This document shows, piece by piece, positions 26,779 through 36,582 of a stretch of 64,000 nt of DNA (the stretch's first letter is position 1; each line of letters opens with the position of its first letter). A model generated the notes under the pieces. That model made no database searches. It was not told where the DNA came from and worked only from the letters and a program-made list of their open reading frames with translations. The position numbers and the translations under genes were made by a program. Origin of the DNA: an uncultured Paracoccaceae bacterium (GTDB lineage Bacteria > Pseudomonadota > Alphaproteobacteria > Rhodobacterales > Rhodobacteraceae); the NCBI GenBank assembly GCA_947503965.1, contig CANNFU010000007.1, forward strand, positions 217,977 to 281,976, written 5' to 3'.

Positions 26779-28575
26779 TCAGCCTTGGGCGGCCTTATCA
26801 CCCGGACGGAACCGCGTGTCTTCGGCAACCTGAAAGCGTCCGTTATTCAGTTTGATGATCCGGCTCTGACGCAGCAAGCGCCCGAATGAGCGCAACCCAT
26901 CTTCGCGGGTGAATTCATTGGCCGACGCAGCCTGCACCTTTTTCATCACCTGCGGGCGCGAGAAATCATCGTCGCCTTCGACGAATGCGATATAGGCAGC
27001 CGCGGCCTCAAGCAGATCGGCCAGTTCGGTTGCGCCCTGTTGGGCGGCAAATTCCGCAAAACCGCCCTTTGGTGCGCCACCGGCATCCTTTTGCGCCGCG
27101 ATTTTGCGTAAACGAGCCGATGCGGCATCAAGTGTTGATGGCTCCGGGTCCACGATCTGTGAAGAAACAAGTTTCAGCGGCGCCGGAGCATCGGTTGTGT
27201 CCGCTGCCTCCTCGGTCGGTTCATCCTGTGTTGTGTCACTGGACTGACTGTCCCAGTCGTCCGCGTCACGGCTTGTTGGTCTTCCGCTGGCTTCTTGTGC
27301 ATCCAAGGCACCCAGGTCTTCGCGGAATACCTCGTTCTTGTCGCGCATCGCCGCCCCGGCATCGCCAAGTTGCCGCGCAGCCTCTGTTGCGGCGACGGCC
27401 GCCTTCAGCTGGGCGAATGCGTCGCGGTGACGGCGCCCTTCGGGTTCGTTCAGACGTTCGTCAGTCTGAGACATGATCCGCGTCATGCTTTTATCGACGT
27501 TGTCGAGTACCGTGTCGTGCTTGGAACGTGTTTCTTTCTCTTCGTTGATTTCGTCAATCTCGCGTTGCGCCTCGGCGACTTCTTCCTTGAGGTTGAAATC
27601 ACCGTAATCACCTTGCGCGCGCGATCCGATTTCGTTGTCGGGAGTCAGCACAAGCGGCCCACCATCCGTGTCATCATCAGCCGCCTGCTGGGCCAGATCT
27701 TCGGGTGAAAGCTGCAAGACCTCATCTTGTGTCGACTCGTCTTCATCATCTGACAGATCATCAGTGCCCTCTGATTGCGCTACGGCATCGGAGCTGTCTT
27801 CCTCTTCGAACTCGGCCTCAAGAGCTTCAAGTTCCTCCTCGCTGACATTTTCATCGTCTTCGTCGTCGAATTCCAAAGCAGCGTTAGCCTCTTCCGCGGC
27901 GCGTTCCGCGTTGCGCTTGGCAAGGTCTGCCAGACGCTGGGCCAGTGGATTGACGCCTGCTACCTTTGTGAAATCAGGCTCTGGCAGGTCCTCGGCATAG
28001 CTGTCTTCGGCGTCACTATCGACTGACGCATCGGTATCGTCATCCTTGCCGACAACCGCACGAATGCGCTGCAGCTTTGAGGCGACGCTTTCATTCGCCG
28101 GATCAGTTTCCGCGTCATCATCACTGTCCGGCATATCGACGTCGGCATCGTCTGTCGCAACTTCATCGACTTCTTCGACTTGATCGGTCGTCTCTTCGGC
28201 CTTCAGGACAATTGTGTCGTGGTCATCGGCAAACACATTTTCGGTCTCTTCCACGAACTCTTCTTCGGCCAGTTCCATATCATCGGCGATTTCATCATCC
28301 AGAACGTCGTCAGACATTGCATCTGCCATGCGCAGGCTGACCGTATTGCCATCAGCTTCCACCTCGACCGGCGCACCAACCTGTTCTTCCGTCAACTGTG
28401 CCAGCGTTTCCATGTCCGGCGCTTGTGGGTCCATGTCCATAAAGCGATCATGGCCCGCCAATTCGTGGAAATACGACACGACGGCCTTCATGGTTTCGAC
28501 CGAATCGTCGAACCCTTCCAGACGGCAGGAGAAGTTGCCATATGACACAGCGAGGATTTTGGTGGAGTCGTCCAT
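26779..28575 (-). CDS. Large acidic protein, unknown function
   Basis: A 598-residue protein in three parts. Residues 1-90 look folded and start KILAVSYGNFSCRLEGFDDS. Residues about 90-340 are extremely rich in Asp and Glu and probably disordered, with a short basic helix (PLAQRLADLAKRNAERAAEE) inside. The C-terminal 110 residues look folded again and end in a winged-helix-like stretch (TREDGLRSFGRLLRQSRI). Relatives in this order are sometimes labelled CheA-like, but no kinase, HPt or receptor motif is present, so that name is unsupported. No signal peptide or membrane segment. It starts five bases after a small upstream ORF. Confidence 0.85.
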   Translation of the reverse strand: MDDSTKILAVSYGNFSCRLEGFDDSVETMKAVVSYFHELAGHDRFMDMDPQAPDMETLAQLTEEQVGAPVEVEADGNTVSLRMADAMSDDVLDDEIADDMELAEEEFVEETENVFADDHDTIVLKAEETTDQVEEVDEVATDDADVDMPDSDDDAETDPANESVASKLQRIRAVVGKDDDTDASVDSDAEDSYAEDLPEPDFTKVAGVNPLAQRLADLAKRNAERAAEEANAALEFDDEDDENVSEEELEALEAEFEEEDSSDAVAQSEGTDDLSDDEDESTQDEVLQLSPEDLAQQAADDDTDGGPLVLTPDNEIGSRAQGDYGDFNLKEEVAEAQREIDEINEEKETRSKHDTVLDNVDKSMTRIMSQTDERLNEPEGRRHRDAFAQLKAAVAATEAARQLGDAGAAMRDKNEVFREDLGALDAQEASGRPTSRDADDWDSQSSDTTQDEPTEEAADTTDAPAPLKLVSSQIVDPEPSTLDAASARLRKIAAQKDAGGAPKGGFAEFAAQQGATELADLLEAAAAYIAFVEGDDDFSRPQVMKKVQAASANEFTREDGLRSFGRLLRQSRIIKLNNGRFQVAEDTRFRPGDKAAQG

Positions 28576-28580
28576 ATTTT

Positions 28581-28649
28581 TTATGCGCTTTCTACAGTTT
28601 CTTCCGGCTGTCCGATGGACATAGATTGGTTCTTATTCGAGAACAGCAT
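28581..28649 (-). CDS. Possible 22-residue small ORF coupled to the acidic-protein gene
   Basis: ATG at 28649 follows AAGGT at a normal distance and the frame MLFSNKNQSMSIGQPEETVE ends at TAA (28583-28581), five bases before the ATG of the large acidic protein. The large gene has only a weak GAAAG in front of its own start, so reinitiation after the small ORF is plausible. Whether the peptide is made or conserved is unknown. Confidence 0.4.
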   Translation of the reverse strand: MLFSNKNQSMSIGQPEETVESA

Positions 28650-28713
28650 GACGTTACCTTCACGATCATTTTGTGACCGTTTTAGGGAATGTTTGTGGAT
28701 CAAGGTGTAATCA

Positions 28714-29382
28714 ATGACAAATGATATCATTGTTTCCAGCAATGGCCCAGTCTGCTTTGTAGGTGGCGCCAAGATCGGAAACAAGGCGTTAGGCGCTGAT
28801 TTCGCCAATGTAAACAGCTTTGTCGGCGTCGATGGCGGGGCAGATCATCTGCTTGCGGCCGGGATTGCACCTGTCGCCGTGATTGGCGATTTTGACAGCC
28901 TGTCCGACAAGGCCCGTGCCACATTTGCAGATGTGTTATGCCACGTTTCTGAACAGGACACGACTGATTTCGAAAAGGCGCTGACGCGTGTCACGGCCCC
29001 CCTGATCTATGCGCTTGGATTTACAGGAGGACGGATCGATCACATTCTGGGCGTATTGAACGTCATGGCACGCTATCCGGACCGGGCTGTTCTTTTGGTC
29101 GATGATGATGACGTGTCTTTTGTCATCACTCATCGGTTAGAGAATTTGGAACTGCCCGCTAATAGCCGCATCTCGTTGATGCCACTGGCAGCGCTGGTGG
29201 TTTCAGCGACCGGGTTGCGTTGGCCGCTGGCCGATTTCGCGATGCATCCTGCGGGCAAGACAAGTGGCTCTAATGCGACAAGCGGTGAGCCTGTTCACAT
29301 TCGGACCAATGGGCCGCTTTTGGTTACACTGCCGCGGGCGCATCTGGCGACAGCCGTGACAGCCGTCGCTCGCGCAGAATGA
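28714..29382 (+). CDS. thiN: Thiamine pyrophosphokinase
   Basis: A 222-residue enzyme that transfers pyrophosphate from ATP to thiamine to make ThDP. VGVDGGADHLL, VIGDFDSLS, EQDTTDFEKAL and FTGGRIDHILG are the conserved catalytic and substrate motifs, in order. AAGGTG precedes the ATG. Its 3' end overlaps the convergent EamA gene by 59 bases. Confidence 0.92.
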   Translation: MTNDIIVSSNGPVCFVGGAKIGNKALGADFANVNSFVGVDGGADHLLAAGIAPVAVIGDFDSLSDKARATFADVLCHVSEQDTTDFEKALTRVTAPLIYALGFTGGRIDHILGVLNVMARYPDRAVLLVDDDDVSFVITHRLENLELPANSRISLMPLAALVVSATGLRWPLADFAMHPAGKTSGSNATSGEPVHIRTNGPLLVTLPRAHLATAVTAVARAE

Positions 29383-30235
29383 TGTAAAGCCCGGCGCCGA
29401 TGGTGATGCAGATCCCGATGGCGGCAAGGCCATTGGGCAGGTCAGCAAAGATCAGCCAGCCGATTGCCGTGCCAAAGGGGATTTCCAGATATTGCATCGG
29501 CGCAAGGGTCGAGGCGGGCGCAAATCGCAGGCTCCATGTCATGAAAAGATGCGCCAGTGTGCCGATCACACCGAGGGCCGCCAGCAGCCACCACGTCTGA
29601 GACGGAGCGGCAAACCCCACGTCTCCCAATCCGCCGGGCATCAGCAGAAGGATCGGCGCAAGGATCGCGGTCGCCTGCATGCCGCTGATAGCCTGCAGCT
29701 TGATCGGATCAAGCGCGCGCGCGACCTTGCGGGTGACCATCATGAACAGGGCAAAGACGACTGCAACGCCCAGCGGCAGCAGTGCCGGATACCCGACTTC
29801 GACAAAATTCGGCTGGATCACCAGCAACGTGCCGACAAATCCAATCGCGCAGGCCACCATGCGGTGCATGCCCACATGTTCGCCCATCGCAAAATGCCCT
29901 AAAAGCAGCATGATAAAGGGCATGACGAACGCAATGGCCAAGGCGTCAGCCAGCGGCAGATATTGCAGGGCGCTGAACATCAGACCAATCCCAAGGATAT
30001 GCAGGACGGTCCGCGCAATCGTCCAACCTAGGATGCCCTCTGGCAATTGAAACCCTTGCCGGTTCCATGCGACGAGCGGCAGAAGGATCGCCGCCTGAAC
30101 CGCAAAACGCACCAACACCAGCAGACCAAGCGCCACCGTCCCACCCAGCAGTTTTGCCATGCTGTCACCCAATGGGGCCAGCACGCAAAACGCAAGCATC
30201 AGCATCACGCCAAGAAAAGGACGATCCGTGGTCAT
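29324..30235 (-). CDS. EamA-family (DMT) metabolite transporter
   Basis: A 303-residue inner-membrane protein with about ten helices arranged as two five-helix EamA repeats, typical of drug/metabolite exporters. No substrate is suggested by neighbours. The basic tail RERRLSRL lies after the last helix. The stop lies 59 bases inside the convergent thiN gene, which is unusual but seen in compact genomes. Confidence 0.85.
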   Translation of the reverse strand: MTTDRPFLGVMLMLAFCVLAPLGDSMAKLLGGTVALGLLVLVRFAVQAAILLPLVAWNRQGFQLPEGILGWTIARTVLHILGIGLMFSALQYLPLADALAIAFVMPFIMLLLGHFAMGEHVGMHRMVACAIGFVGTLLVIQPNFVEVGYPALLPLGVAVVFALFMMVTRKVARALDPIKLQAISGMQATAILAPILLLMPGGLGDVGFAAPSQTWWLLAALGVIGTLAHLFMTWSLRFAPASTLAPMQYLEIPFGTAIGWLIFADLPNGLAAIGICITIGAGLYIILRERRLSRLSPDAPAAV

Positions 30236-30272
30236 GGACGTAGCTTACGGTGGGCACCACCAAACGAAAAGG

Positions 30273-30767
30273 TCAGTTCCATCCTTGCGCGTGGCGCAGG
30301 CGGATGCCGCTTGCATGCAGGCTTGTGTCCCAAACAGGTTTCAAAGGGGCAAGCGACGGCACCGCGCAGAGTGTCACACCCGCCATATCCAGATGTTGCG
30401 GCAGATCATGCAGGGGTGTCATGCTTTTCGGCGTGACGGGCCCGCCCGATACATGCATGCCCACGTCGTCGAGGGGCTGGAATGGCGCCGTCGGAAATCT
30501 GTATCGGTAAAGACGCGCGCGTCTGATCTGCATCATCCATCGCTTTTCGACAAAGGCGACGCGTGCAGCAGTGCCAAGCCAGCGGTGCCGATCAACAGCG
30601 CTGCTGTTATGTTGCGCCCAGACGACAATGCGTGGGCAGTTGCGCGGGAAAAGATAAAGGCAGGCGTGCTCTGCCGAAATGGCCCAGACCAGGGGCGGGC
30701 CGAAGCGCGACGGTCGGGGCTCAAACCGGCGGATATCGGGGGTGTCGCTGAAGTGGTATAGCACCAC
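30273..30767 (-). CDS. DUF6886-like conserved protein
   Basis: A 164-residue protein from a GTG start with AAGGG upstream. It begins LYHFSDTPDIRRFEPR, followed by PPLVWAISAEHACLYLFPRNCPRI, the pattern I recall for DUF6886 proteins; the name is from memory. Conserved His, Arg and Tyr residues hint at an enzyme or ADP-ribosyl-like fold, but no function is known. Six bases separate it from the sdaA stop, so it lies just downstream of that gene on the same strand. Confidence 0.65.
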   Translation of the reverse strand: MVLYHFSDTPDIRRFEPRPSRFGPPLVWAISAEHACLYLFPRNCPRIVVWAQHNSSAVDRHRWLGTAARVAFVEKRWMMQIRRARLYRYRFPTAPFQPLDDVGMHVSGGPVTPKSMTPLHDLPQHLDMAGVTLCAVPSLAPLKPVWDTSLHASGIRLRHAQGWN

Positions 30768-30773
30768 GCACCC

Positions 30774-32147
30774 TTAGCAGTTTGGCACGTTCACCGCCAA
30801 GCCACCCAAAGCCGTTTCCTTGTATTTCTCGCTCATATCCGCACCGGTCTGGCGCATCGTCTCAATCGCGACATCAAGTGAAACCAGATGCTGCCCGTCC
30901 CCGCGCATGGCCAGCGACGCGGCAGAGACCGCTTTGATCGCGCCCAACCCATTGCGTTCGATACATGGGACCTGCACCAGCCCTTTCACCGGGTCGCATG
31001 TCATGCCCAGATGATGCTCAAGCGCGATTTCGGCCGCGTTTTCAATCTGTTCCGGTGTGCCGCCCAGCACGGCGGCAAGGCCAGCTGCGGCCATGGCTGA
31101 TGCGCTGCCGACCTCGGCCTGGCAGCCACATTCGGCACCAGAGATCGAGGCGTTGAATTTGATCAGCCCGCCGATAGCCGCCGCTGTCAGCAGGAATTCA
31201 GGCACGCGGGTGCTGGTGGCGCCGGGCACGTGATCCAGCCAATAACGGATTGTTGCAGGGACCACGCCCGCCGCGCCGTTGGTGGGGGCCGTAACCACCT
31301 GTCCGCCTGCTGCGTTTTCCTCGTTGACGGCCATGGCGTAGGTCGACATGTAATCGTTGATCGTATGGGGTGCGGTCAGGTTCATGCCCCGTTCGGCCAG
31401 CAATGCATCATAAATGCCCTTGGCCCGCCTGCGCACCTGCAACCCACCCGGCAGAATGCCATCGGTTGCTAGCCCACGGTCGATGCAATTGTTCATGACC
31501 TCCCAGATGCGGGCCAGTCCCCGATCAACATCTGCGTGCGGCATGCGCGCCGTTTCGTTGGTGCGCTTCATCGCGGCGATGGTCTGGCCAGACATCGCAG
31601 CCATATCCAACATTTCCTGCGCGGACTGAAACGGAAATGGCACTGGCGGGCCGGTGTCGGTGTCTTTGCCTGCGGCAAGCTCTGCCTCGGTTAGCACGAA
31701 GCCACCGCCGATGGAGTAATAGGTAACTTGTGTAATCACGTCACCCTGCGCATCTGTTCCACGCAGGATCAGCCCATTCGCGTGGCCGGGCAGGGCGGGG
31801 CCATAGTCGAATTCCAGATTGTCTTTGGGGTGAAACCTCAGTGTCCCCAGACCATCAGGCGTAACGGCATGTTCTGTGTTAATGCGGGCCAGCTCTGCCT
31901 CGGCCTTTTCCGCGTCATAATCTTCAGCCCGAAATCCGGCGAGGCCAAGGATCACTGCACGGTCCGTTGCATGCCCGACGCCGGTAAAGGCCAGACTGCC
32001 ATGCAGCGATGCATGGAGACCTGCAACGCTGAACGGTTGTGCGCGCAGATGGTCCAGAAACCGGGCCGCAGCTACCATCGGCCCGATCGTATGGGACGAC
32101 GATGGGCCGACACCCACCTTGAACATATCGAAAACGGACAAGAACAT
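30774..32147 (-). CDS. sdaA: L-serine ammonia-lyase
   Basis: A 457-residue single-chain serine dehydratase that makes pyruvate and ammonia using a 4Fe-4S cluster. [20 protein letters not shown] starts the beta domain; the cluster cysteines lie in [26 protein letters not shown] and the C-terminal region. The ATG at 32147 overlaps the GST stop by one base (TGATG) with GGGAG upstream, so translation is coupled to the GST gene. Confidence 0.95.
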   Translation of the reverse strand: MFLSVFDMFKVGVGPSSSHTIGPMVAAARFLDHLRAQPFSVAGLHASLHGSLAFTGVGHATDRAVILGLAGFRAEDYDAEKAEAELARINTEHAVTPDGLGTLRFHPKDNLEFDYGPALPGHANGLILRGTDAQGDVITQVTYYSIGGGFVLTEAELAAGKDTDTGPPVPFPFQSAQEMLDMAAMSGQTIAAMKRTNETARMPHADVDRGLARIWEVMNNCIDRGLATDGILPGGLQVRRRAKGIYDALLAERGMNLTAPHTINDYMSTYAMAVNEENAAGGQVVTAPTNGAAGVVPATIRYWLDHVPGATSTRVPEFLLTAAAIGGLIKFNASISGAECGCQAEVGSASAMAAAGLAAVLGGTPEQIENAAEIALEHHLGMTCDPVKGLVQVPCIERNGLGAIKAVSAASLAMRGDGQHLVSLDVAIETMRQTGADMSEKYKETALGGLAVNVPNC

Positions 32148-32833
32148 CAGGTGGCACTCCCTTCGGGTGGGTTGCAGGGATGCGGCGATGAAAATGGGGT
32201 CGGGCCAAGCCCTTCTGCAAGGGCTGCGCGCGCAACAGCCGGGCGCATTTCGGTTCGTGCGGCGAACGTTTGCAAGCGCGGCCACCGGGCCAAATTGAAC
32301 CATGTGGTGTCGCCACCGTAAAGGCCAGCCCATCTTAGCAGCGGTCCAAGATAGCAGCCATGGATCGTCGCATCATCGCTATCAAGCCAGGTGGCTGAGT
32401 GTGCCGCATTCAATAAGCCAAGCTGCGCTGCCAACTTTTGCCGCGTTGTTTCGCGCAACGCCTCTGCGTCGCTGCGTGTATATGTTTCGGGGTAAAATAA
32501 ATGACGCATCGTCGCGTGCAATGTGTTTGACAGCCAGAACAACCATTGCAGCGCAGCCCCGCGTTCCGACGCCTGCGGACCGGGCATCAGCCGACCTTCA
32601 CGATCCGCCAGCCACAACAGAATTGCGGCTGTTTCGGAGATCGGGCCATCCGGTGTTTCAAGAACCGGGATCAGACCGTTGGGATTCAGCGCCAGATAAG
32701 CATCGGATTTCTGTGCCCGAATGCTGCGATCCACCAAAGCCGTTTCATAAGGCAAACCAAGCTCTTCCAGCGCGATCCGAACGCAAAGCGATGCGTTGTC
32801 GGGGGCATAGTGCAGGCGCAATCTGTGTGTCAT
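32147..32833 (-). CDS. Glutathione S-transferase family protein
   Basis: A 228-residue GST with an N-terminal thioredoxin-like domain (LHYAPDNASLCVRIALEEL, NPNGLIPVLETPDG and the ISETAAILLWLAD glutathione contact with Ser) and a helical C-terminal domain. The catalytic Ser or Cys is likely in the APDNASL segment. Substrate unknown. It is one-base-overlapped with sdaA, suggesting a joint transcript. An extra Pro-rich tail lies beyond the usual end. Confidence 0.88.
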   Translation of the reverse strand: MTHRLRLHYAPDNASLCVRIALEELGLPYETALVDRSIRAQKSDAYLALNPNGLIPVLETPDGPISETAAILLWLADREGRLMPGPQASERGAALQWLFWLSNTLHATMRHLFYPETYTRSDAEALRETTRQKLAAQLGLLNAAHSATWLDSDDATIHGCYLGPLLRWAGLYGGDTTWFNLARWPRLQTFAARTEMRPAVARAALAEGLGPTPFSSPHPCNPPEGSAT

Positions 32834-33052
32834 GTGCGGACCCTATGCGCTGCGGGGCGGGTCGCAATCCCAAATACGACGCTTGCGGCTGTTTTCACGT
32901 TCAAAGAGGCGGCGGTCCACTGTTCCGGACCTGTGCCCGGGCGGTTAGTGCGGCAAGAATGCCCCCCGCACAATTCCGTCAGGGCGATTTGGGGTCTCGC
33001 ACCTGACAAATATCTTGCCTATAAGGCACAAAGCAGCTGCCGGAGCCTATTT

Positions 33053-33841
33053 ATGTCAAGTGAGTTATCCCCCATCGACACGGCAAAGTTTGTCGCGGCG
33101 AAACAGGCCACAGAATATGTCGAGTCCGGCATGAAGGTTGGTTTGGGTACGGGATCAACTGCCGCCTGGCTGGTACAATGTCTGGGCGAGATGGTGCGCG
33201 ATGAGGGGCTGAAGATCAAAGGTGTACCGACCTCCAGCCGGACCGCAAAACTGGCCCGTCAGGTCGGGATCGAGGTGATCACACTGGATGAGGCGCGATG
33301 GCTGGATGTCACGATTGATGGCACCGATGAATATGATGACGATCTGTGCCTGATCAAAGGCGGCGGCGGTGCGCATCTGCAGGAAAAGGTTGTCGCGACG
33401 GCCAGTGACCGGGTGATCGTGATCGCTGATGCGTCAAAAAAGGTGGACCGGCTTGGCGCGTTTCCTTTGCCGGTTGAGGTGCTGCAATTCGGCGCCAAGA
33501 CGACGCAGGACCTGATCGCTGAAACGCTGATCGGCATGGATGTCTTAAGCCGCGATATCACGCAGCGGATGAACGGCGATAAACCTTTCGTCTCGGACGA
33601 GGGAAACTACATTCTTGATCTGCATCTCAAACGGATCGGCAATCCACGACAGCTTAGCCTGACACTGAACCAGATCCCGGGTGTGGTCGAGAATGGGTTG
33701 TTCATTGATATCTGCGATATGGTGATCGTCGGCCATGCCACCGGTAAGGTCGAGGTGCGCGACATCACCAATGGCGTCACCGAGGTTGTGCGTTTCGATG
33801 TCCGTGACGATGACAACATCTTTGTCGACATCGCTGACTGA
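33053..33841 (+). CDS. rpiA: Ribose-5-phosphate isomerase A
   Basis: A 262-residue enzyme interconverting ribose-5-P and ribulose-5-P. VGLGTGSTAAWLV (phosphate loop), DGTDEYDDDLCLIKGGGGAHLQEK (catalytic Asp, Glu, Lys) are typical. The ATG at 33053 has GGAG seven bases upstream; the frame is open far upstream but that part is Cys/Arg-rich and lies in the divergent promoter region with GST. Confidence 0.96.
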   Translation: MSSELSPIDTAKFVAAKQATEYVESGMKVGLGTGSTAAWLVQCLGEMVRDEGLKIKGVPTSSRTAKLARQVGIEVITLDEARWLDVTIDGTDEYDDDLCLIKGGGGAHLQEKVVATASDRVIVIADASKKVDRLGAFPLPVEVLQFGAKTTQDLIAETLIGMDVLSRDITQRMNGDKPFVSDEGNYILDLHLKRIGNPRQLSLTLNQIPGVVENGLFIDICDMVIVGHATGKVEVRDITNGVTEVVRFDVRDDDNIFVDIAD

Positions 33842-33888
33842 AACCTGCCGACAACCCGTTACAGACTAACCAAAATGGAGCCTCACCT

Positions 33889-35355
33889 ATGACTTTCGAC
33901 TACGATCTTTTCGTCATTGGTGGCGGTTCTGGCGGGGTGCGCGCGGCGCGTGTGGCGGCGGCAACGGGGGCCAAGGTCGCACTTGCCGAAGAGTACAGGA
34001 TGGGTGGCACCTGCGTGATCCGGGGCTGTGTACCGAAGAAATTGATGGTCTACGCCAGCAGCTATCCCGATATCTTTGATGATGCCCGCGAATACGGCTG
34101 GGATGTATCGCATGCCGGGTTTGACTGGGGGCATTTCCGCAACCGGCTGCATACCGAACTGGATCGGTTGGAAGAGGTCTATCGCAACCTGCTGAACGGT
34201 TCAGGCGTTGAGATTTTTGACGGTCGCGCCGCGTTAGAGGACCCGCACACCATAAAAATTGATGACAAAACGGTCACGGCGAAACACATTCTGGTGGCCA
34301 CGGGCGGGCATCCGGTACGCCCCGATATGCCGAATGCCGATCTTGGGATCGTGTCCAATGATATCTTCCTGATGGAGAAGATGCCGAAATCGGTATTGAT
34401 CATCGGTGGTGGATACATTGCCTGTGAATTCGCCTGTATCCTGCACGGTCTGGGCGTTGAGGTGACTCAGTATTATCGCGGTGCGCAAATCCTGCGCGGC
34501 TTCGATGATGAGGCGCGGGGCCTTTTGGCCGATGCGATGATCCGCCGGGGGATCAACCTGCATGTGGGCACCAATATTGTCGAGATGGCACCAGCCAATT
34601 CAGACCATGGTGGCCCAAAGCCGACAGAGTCTGACGCGGCCATGGGGGCTTCGGTCCGCCAATCGCAAGACATCGCAAGCAATCCAAAAAGCGATACGGA
34701 TGAAAAGGCGAAGGGACCGATCTGGGTCAAATCGACCAACGGGAACGAAAAGGTCTTTGACCATGTTCTCTTTGCCACGGGGCGCGCACCCAACACGCAA
34801 GGCATTGGTTTGCAAGAGGCTGGCGTGAAACTGGGCCGTCGGGGTGAGATCAGCGTCGATGACTATTCCCAGACCTCTGTCCCGTCTATCTATGCGATTG
34901 GCGACGTGACCGACCGGGTGCAGCTGACGCCTGTTGCGATCCGCGAAGGCATGGCGTTTGTCGAAACCGTCTTTAAGGGCAATCCCACAAAACCTGATCA
35001 TGACCTGATCCCGTCTGCCGTGTTCACCCAGCCTGAACTGGGGACAATCGGCATGACCGAGGAACAGGCGCGCGATCAGGAACCGGTCGAAATCTACTGC
35101 ACCTCTTTCCGGCCCATGCAGCAGGCCTTTGTCGGCAAATCGGACCGTGTCCTGATGAAACTGATCGTGTCCAAGGAAAGCCGTAAGGTGCTGGGCTGTC
35201 ATATTGTCGCGGATCATGCGGGCGAGATGATCCAGCTTGCGGGCATTGCGGTCAAGATGGGTGCCACCAAGGAAGACTTTGACCGGACCGTTGCGGTACA
35301 TCCCACAATGGCCGAGGAACTTGTGACGATGAAGGAACCGATGCGGACCGCTTGA
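33889..35355 (+). CDS. gor: Glutathione-disulfide reductase with an inserted linker
   Basis: A 488-residue flavoprotein: IGGGSGGVRAAR binds FAD, GGTCVIRGCVPKK holds the redox disulfide, IIGGGYIACEFA is the pyridine-nucleotide fold and HPTMAEELV supplies the catalytic His-Glu pair. It is about 40 residues longer than usual; the surplus lies at about residues 233-275, a hydrophilic, low-complexity stretch inside the NADPH domain before the FDHVLFATGR strand. GGAG stands before the ATG. Downstream hflK starts after 78 bases. Confidence 0.93.
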   Translation: MTFDYDLFVIGGGSGGVRAARVAAATGAKVALAEEYRMGGTCVIRGCVPKKLMVYASSYPDIFDDAREYGWDVSHAGFDWGHFRNRLHTELDRLEEVYRNLLNGSGVEIFDGRAALEDPHTIKIDDKTVTAKHILVATGGHPVRPDMPNADLGIVSNDIFLMEKMPKSVLIIGGGYIACEFACILHGLGVEVTQYYRGAQILRGFDDEARGLLADAMIRRGINLHVGTNIVEMAPANSDHGGPKPTESDAAMGASVRQSQDIASNPKSDTDEKAKGPIWVKSTNGNEKVFDHVLFATGRAPNTQGIGLQEAGVKLGRRGEISVDDYSQTSVPSIYAIGDVTDRVQLTPVAIREGMAFVETVFKGNPTKPDHDLIPSAVFTQPELGTIGMTEEQARDQEPVEIYCTSFRPMQQAFVGKSDRVLMKLIVSKESRKVLGCHIVADHAGEMIQLAGIAVKMGATKEDFDRTVAVHPTMAEELVTMKEPMRTA

Positions 35356-35433
35356 TTTCGCATAACCAAGACACACATGGCATACCAACGGCACAGTACG
35401 CTGTGTCACGGTGAAAGGAAGTATAGGAAGACA

Positions 35434-36582
35434 ATGGCAGGTAATTCTGGGGGCCCATGGGGCGGCGGCGGCAATAACGGATCAGGCGGAGGTGATGACA
35501 ACCGCGGTGGCGGCGGCCGCAAGCCGAATAATGACGGACCGAACATCCCTGAAATTGATGAACTGGTAAACAAAGGCCGTGAACAACTGCGCGTGCTGAT
35601 GGGCGGCGGTGGCCGGGGCAGCAATGGCAGCGGAACAGGTGGCGGCGGTGGTCCGCAGCTGACACGCGGTACTGTTGGGCTTGGTATTCTGCTGGCCTTT
35701 GCGGGTTGGGCCGCAATGTCATTCTACACCGTGCGTCCGGAAGAACGCTCGGTCGAGCTTTTGTTGGGTGACTTCCTTGAAATCGGGGAGCCGGGTCTGA
35801 ACTTCGCACCTTGGCCCGTCGTCACGCGCGAGGTCATCGCGGTGACGACCGAACGTAACATCGATATCGGTACAAGCCGGGCGGGCATGGATGCCGGCCT
35901 GATGCTGACCGGAGATGAGAACATTGTTGATATCGATTTTCAGGTGGTCTGGAACATCAACGACCCTGAAGAGTATCTTTTCAACCTCGCAAATCCTCCG
36001 CAAACAATCGAAGCGGTGGCGGAATCTGCGATGCGCGAGATTATCTCGCAGTCCGAACTGGCCCCCATCCTGAACAGGGATCGTGGCGCCATTGCCGACC
36101 GGTTGCGCGATCTGATCCAGTCAACGCTGGATAGTTACGATTCAGGTGTGACAATCATCCGTGTGAACTTTGACAAGGCTGATCCACCAGAACCGGTTAT
36201 CGCATCTTTCCGCGCGGTGCAGGACGCCGAACAGGAACGTGACCGGGTCCAAAACGTTGCAGATGCCTATGCCAACCGTGTTGTTGCCGAAGCACGTGGT
36301 CAGGCGGCCCAGATCCTTGAAGAGGCCGAAGGTTATCGCGCCCGCGTGGTCAACGAAGCCGAAGGTGAAGCATCACGCTTTCTTGCGGTTCTTGCCGAAT
36401 ATGAAAAGGCACCGGAAGTCACACGCAAACGTCTTTACCTTGAAACCATGGAAGGCGTGTTGGGTGGTATTGACATCATCTTGCTGGACGAAGGTAACGG
36501 GACCGGGCAGGGCGTTGTGCCCTACCTGCCATTGAATGAATTGCGCCGCACGCCTGCGCAAACCGCCGGAGGGTCAAACTAA
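35434..36582 (+). CDS. hflK: FtsH protease modulator HflK
   Basis: A 382-residue stomatin/SPFH protein: a Gly/Asn-rich N-terminal tail (with runs of GGG), one membrane helix near residues 75-95, then the SPFH domain (YTVRPEERSVELLLG) and a long coiled coil with EAEGEASRFLAVL. With HflC it forms the ring around FtsH and modulates its proteolysis. The ATG at 35434 has AGGA close upstream. It shares one base with hflC (TAATG). Confidence 0.95.
   Translation: MAGNSGGPWGGGGNNGSGGGDDNRGGGGRKPNNDGPNIPEIDELVNKGREQLRVLMGGGGRGSNGSGTGGGGGPQLTRGTVGLGILLAFAGWAAMSFYTVRPEERSVELLLGDFLEIGEPGLNFAPWPVVTREVIAVTTERNIDIGTSRAGMDAGLMLTGDENIVDIDFQVVWNINDPEEYLFNLANPPQTIEAVAESAMREIISQSELAPILNRDRGAIADRLRDLIQSTLDSYDSGVTIIRVNFDKADPPEPVIASFRAVQDAEQERDRVQNVADAYANRVVAEARGQAAQILEEAEGYRARVVNEAEGEASRFLAVLAEYEKAPEVTRKRLYLETMEGVLGGIDIILLDEGNGTGQGVVPYLPLNELRRTPAQTAGGSN

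Noticed and set aside
26779..28575. Chemotaxis kinase CheA
   Set aside because: No HPt, dimerisation, HATPase or CheW-like motifs; only a naming habit for relatives.
32546..33052. In-frame extension of rpiA upstream
   Set aside because: RpiA proteins start near the MSSELSP position, and GGAG precedes that ATG; the extension overlaps the GST gene on the other strand.
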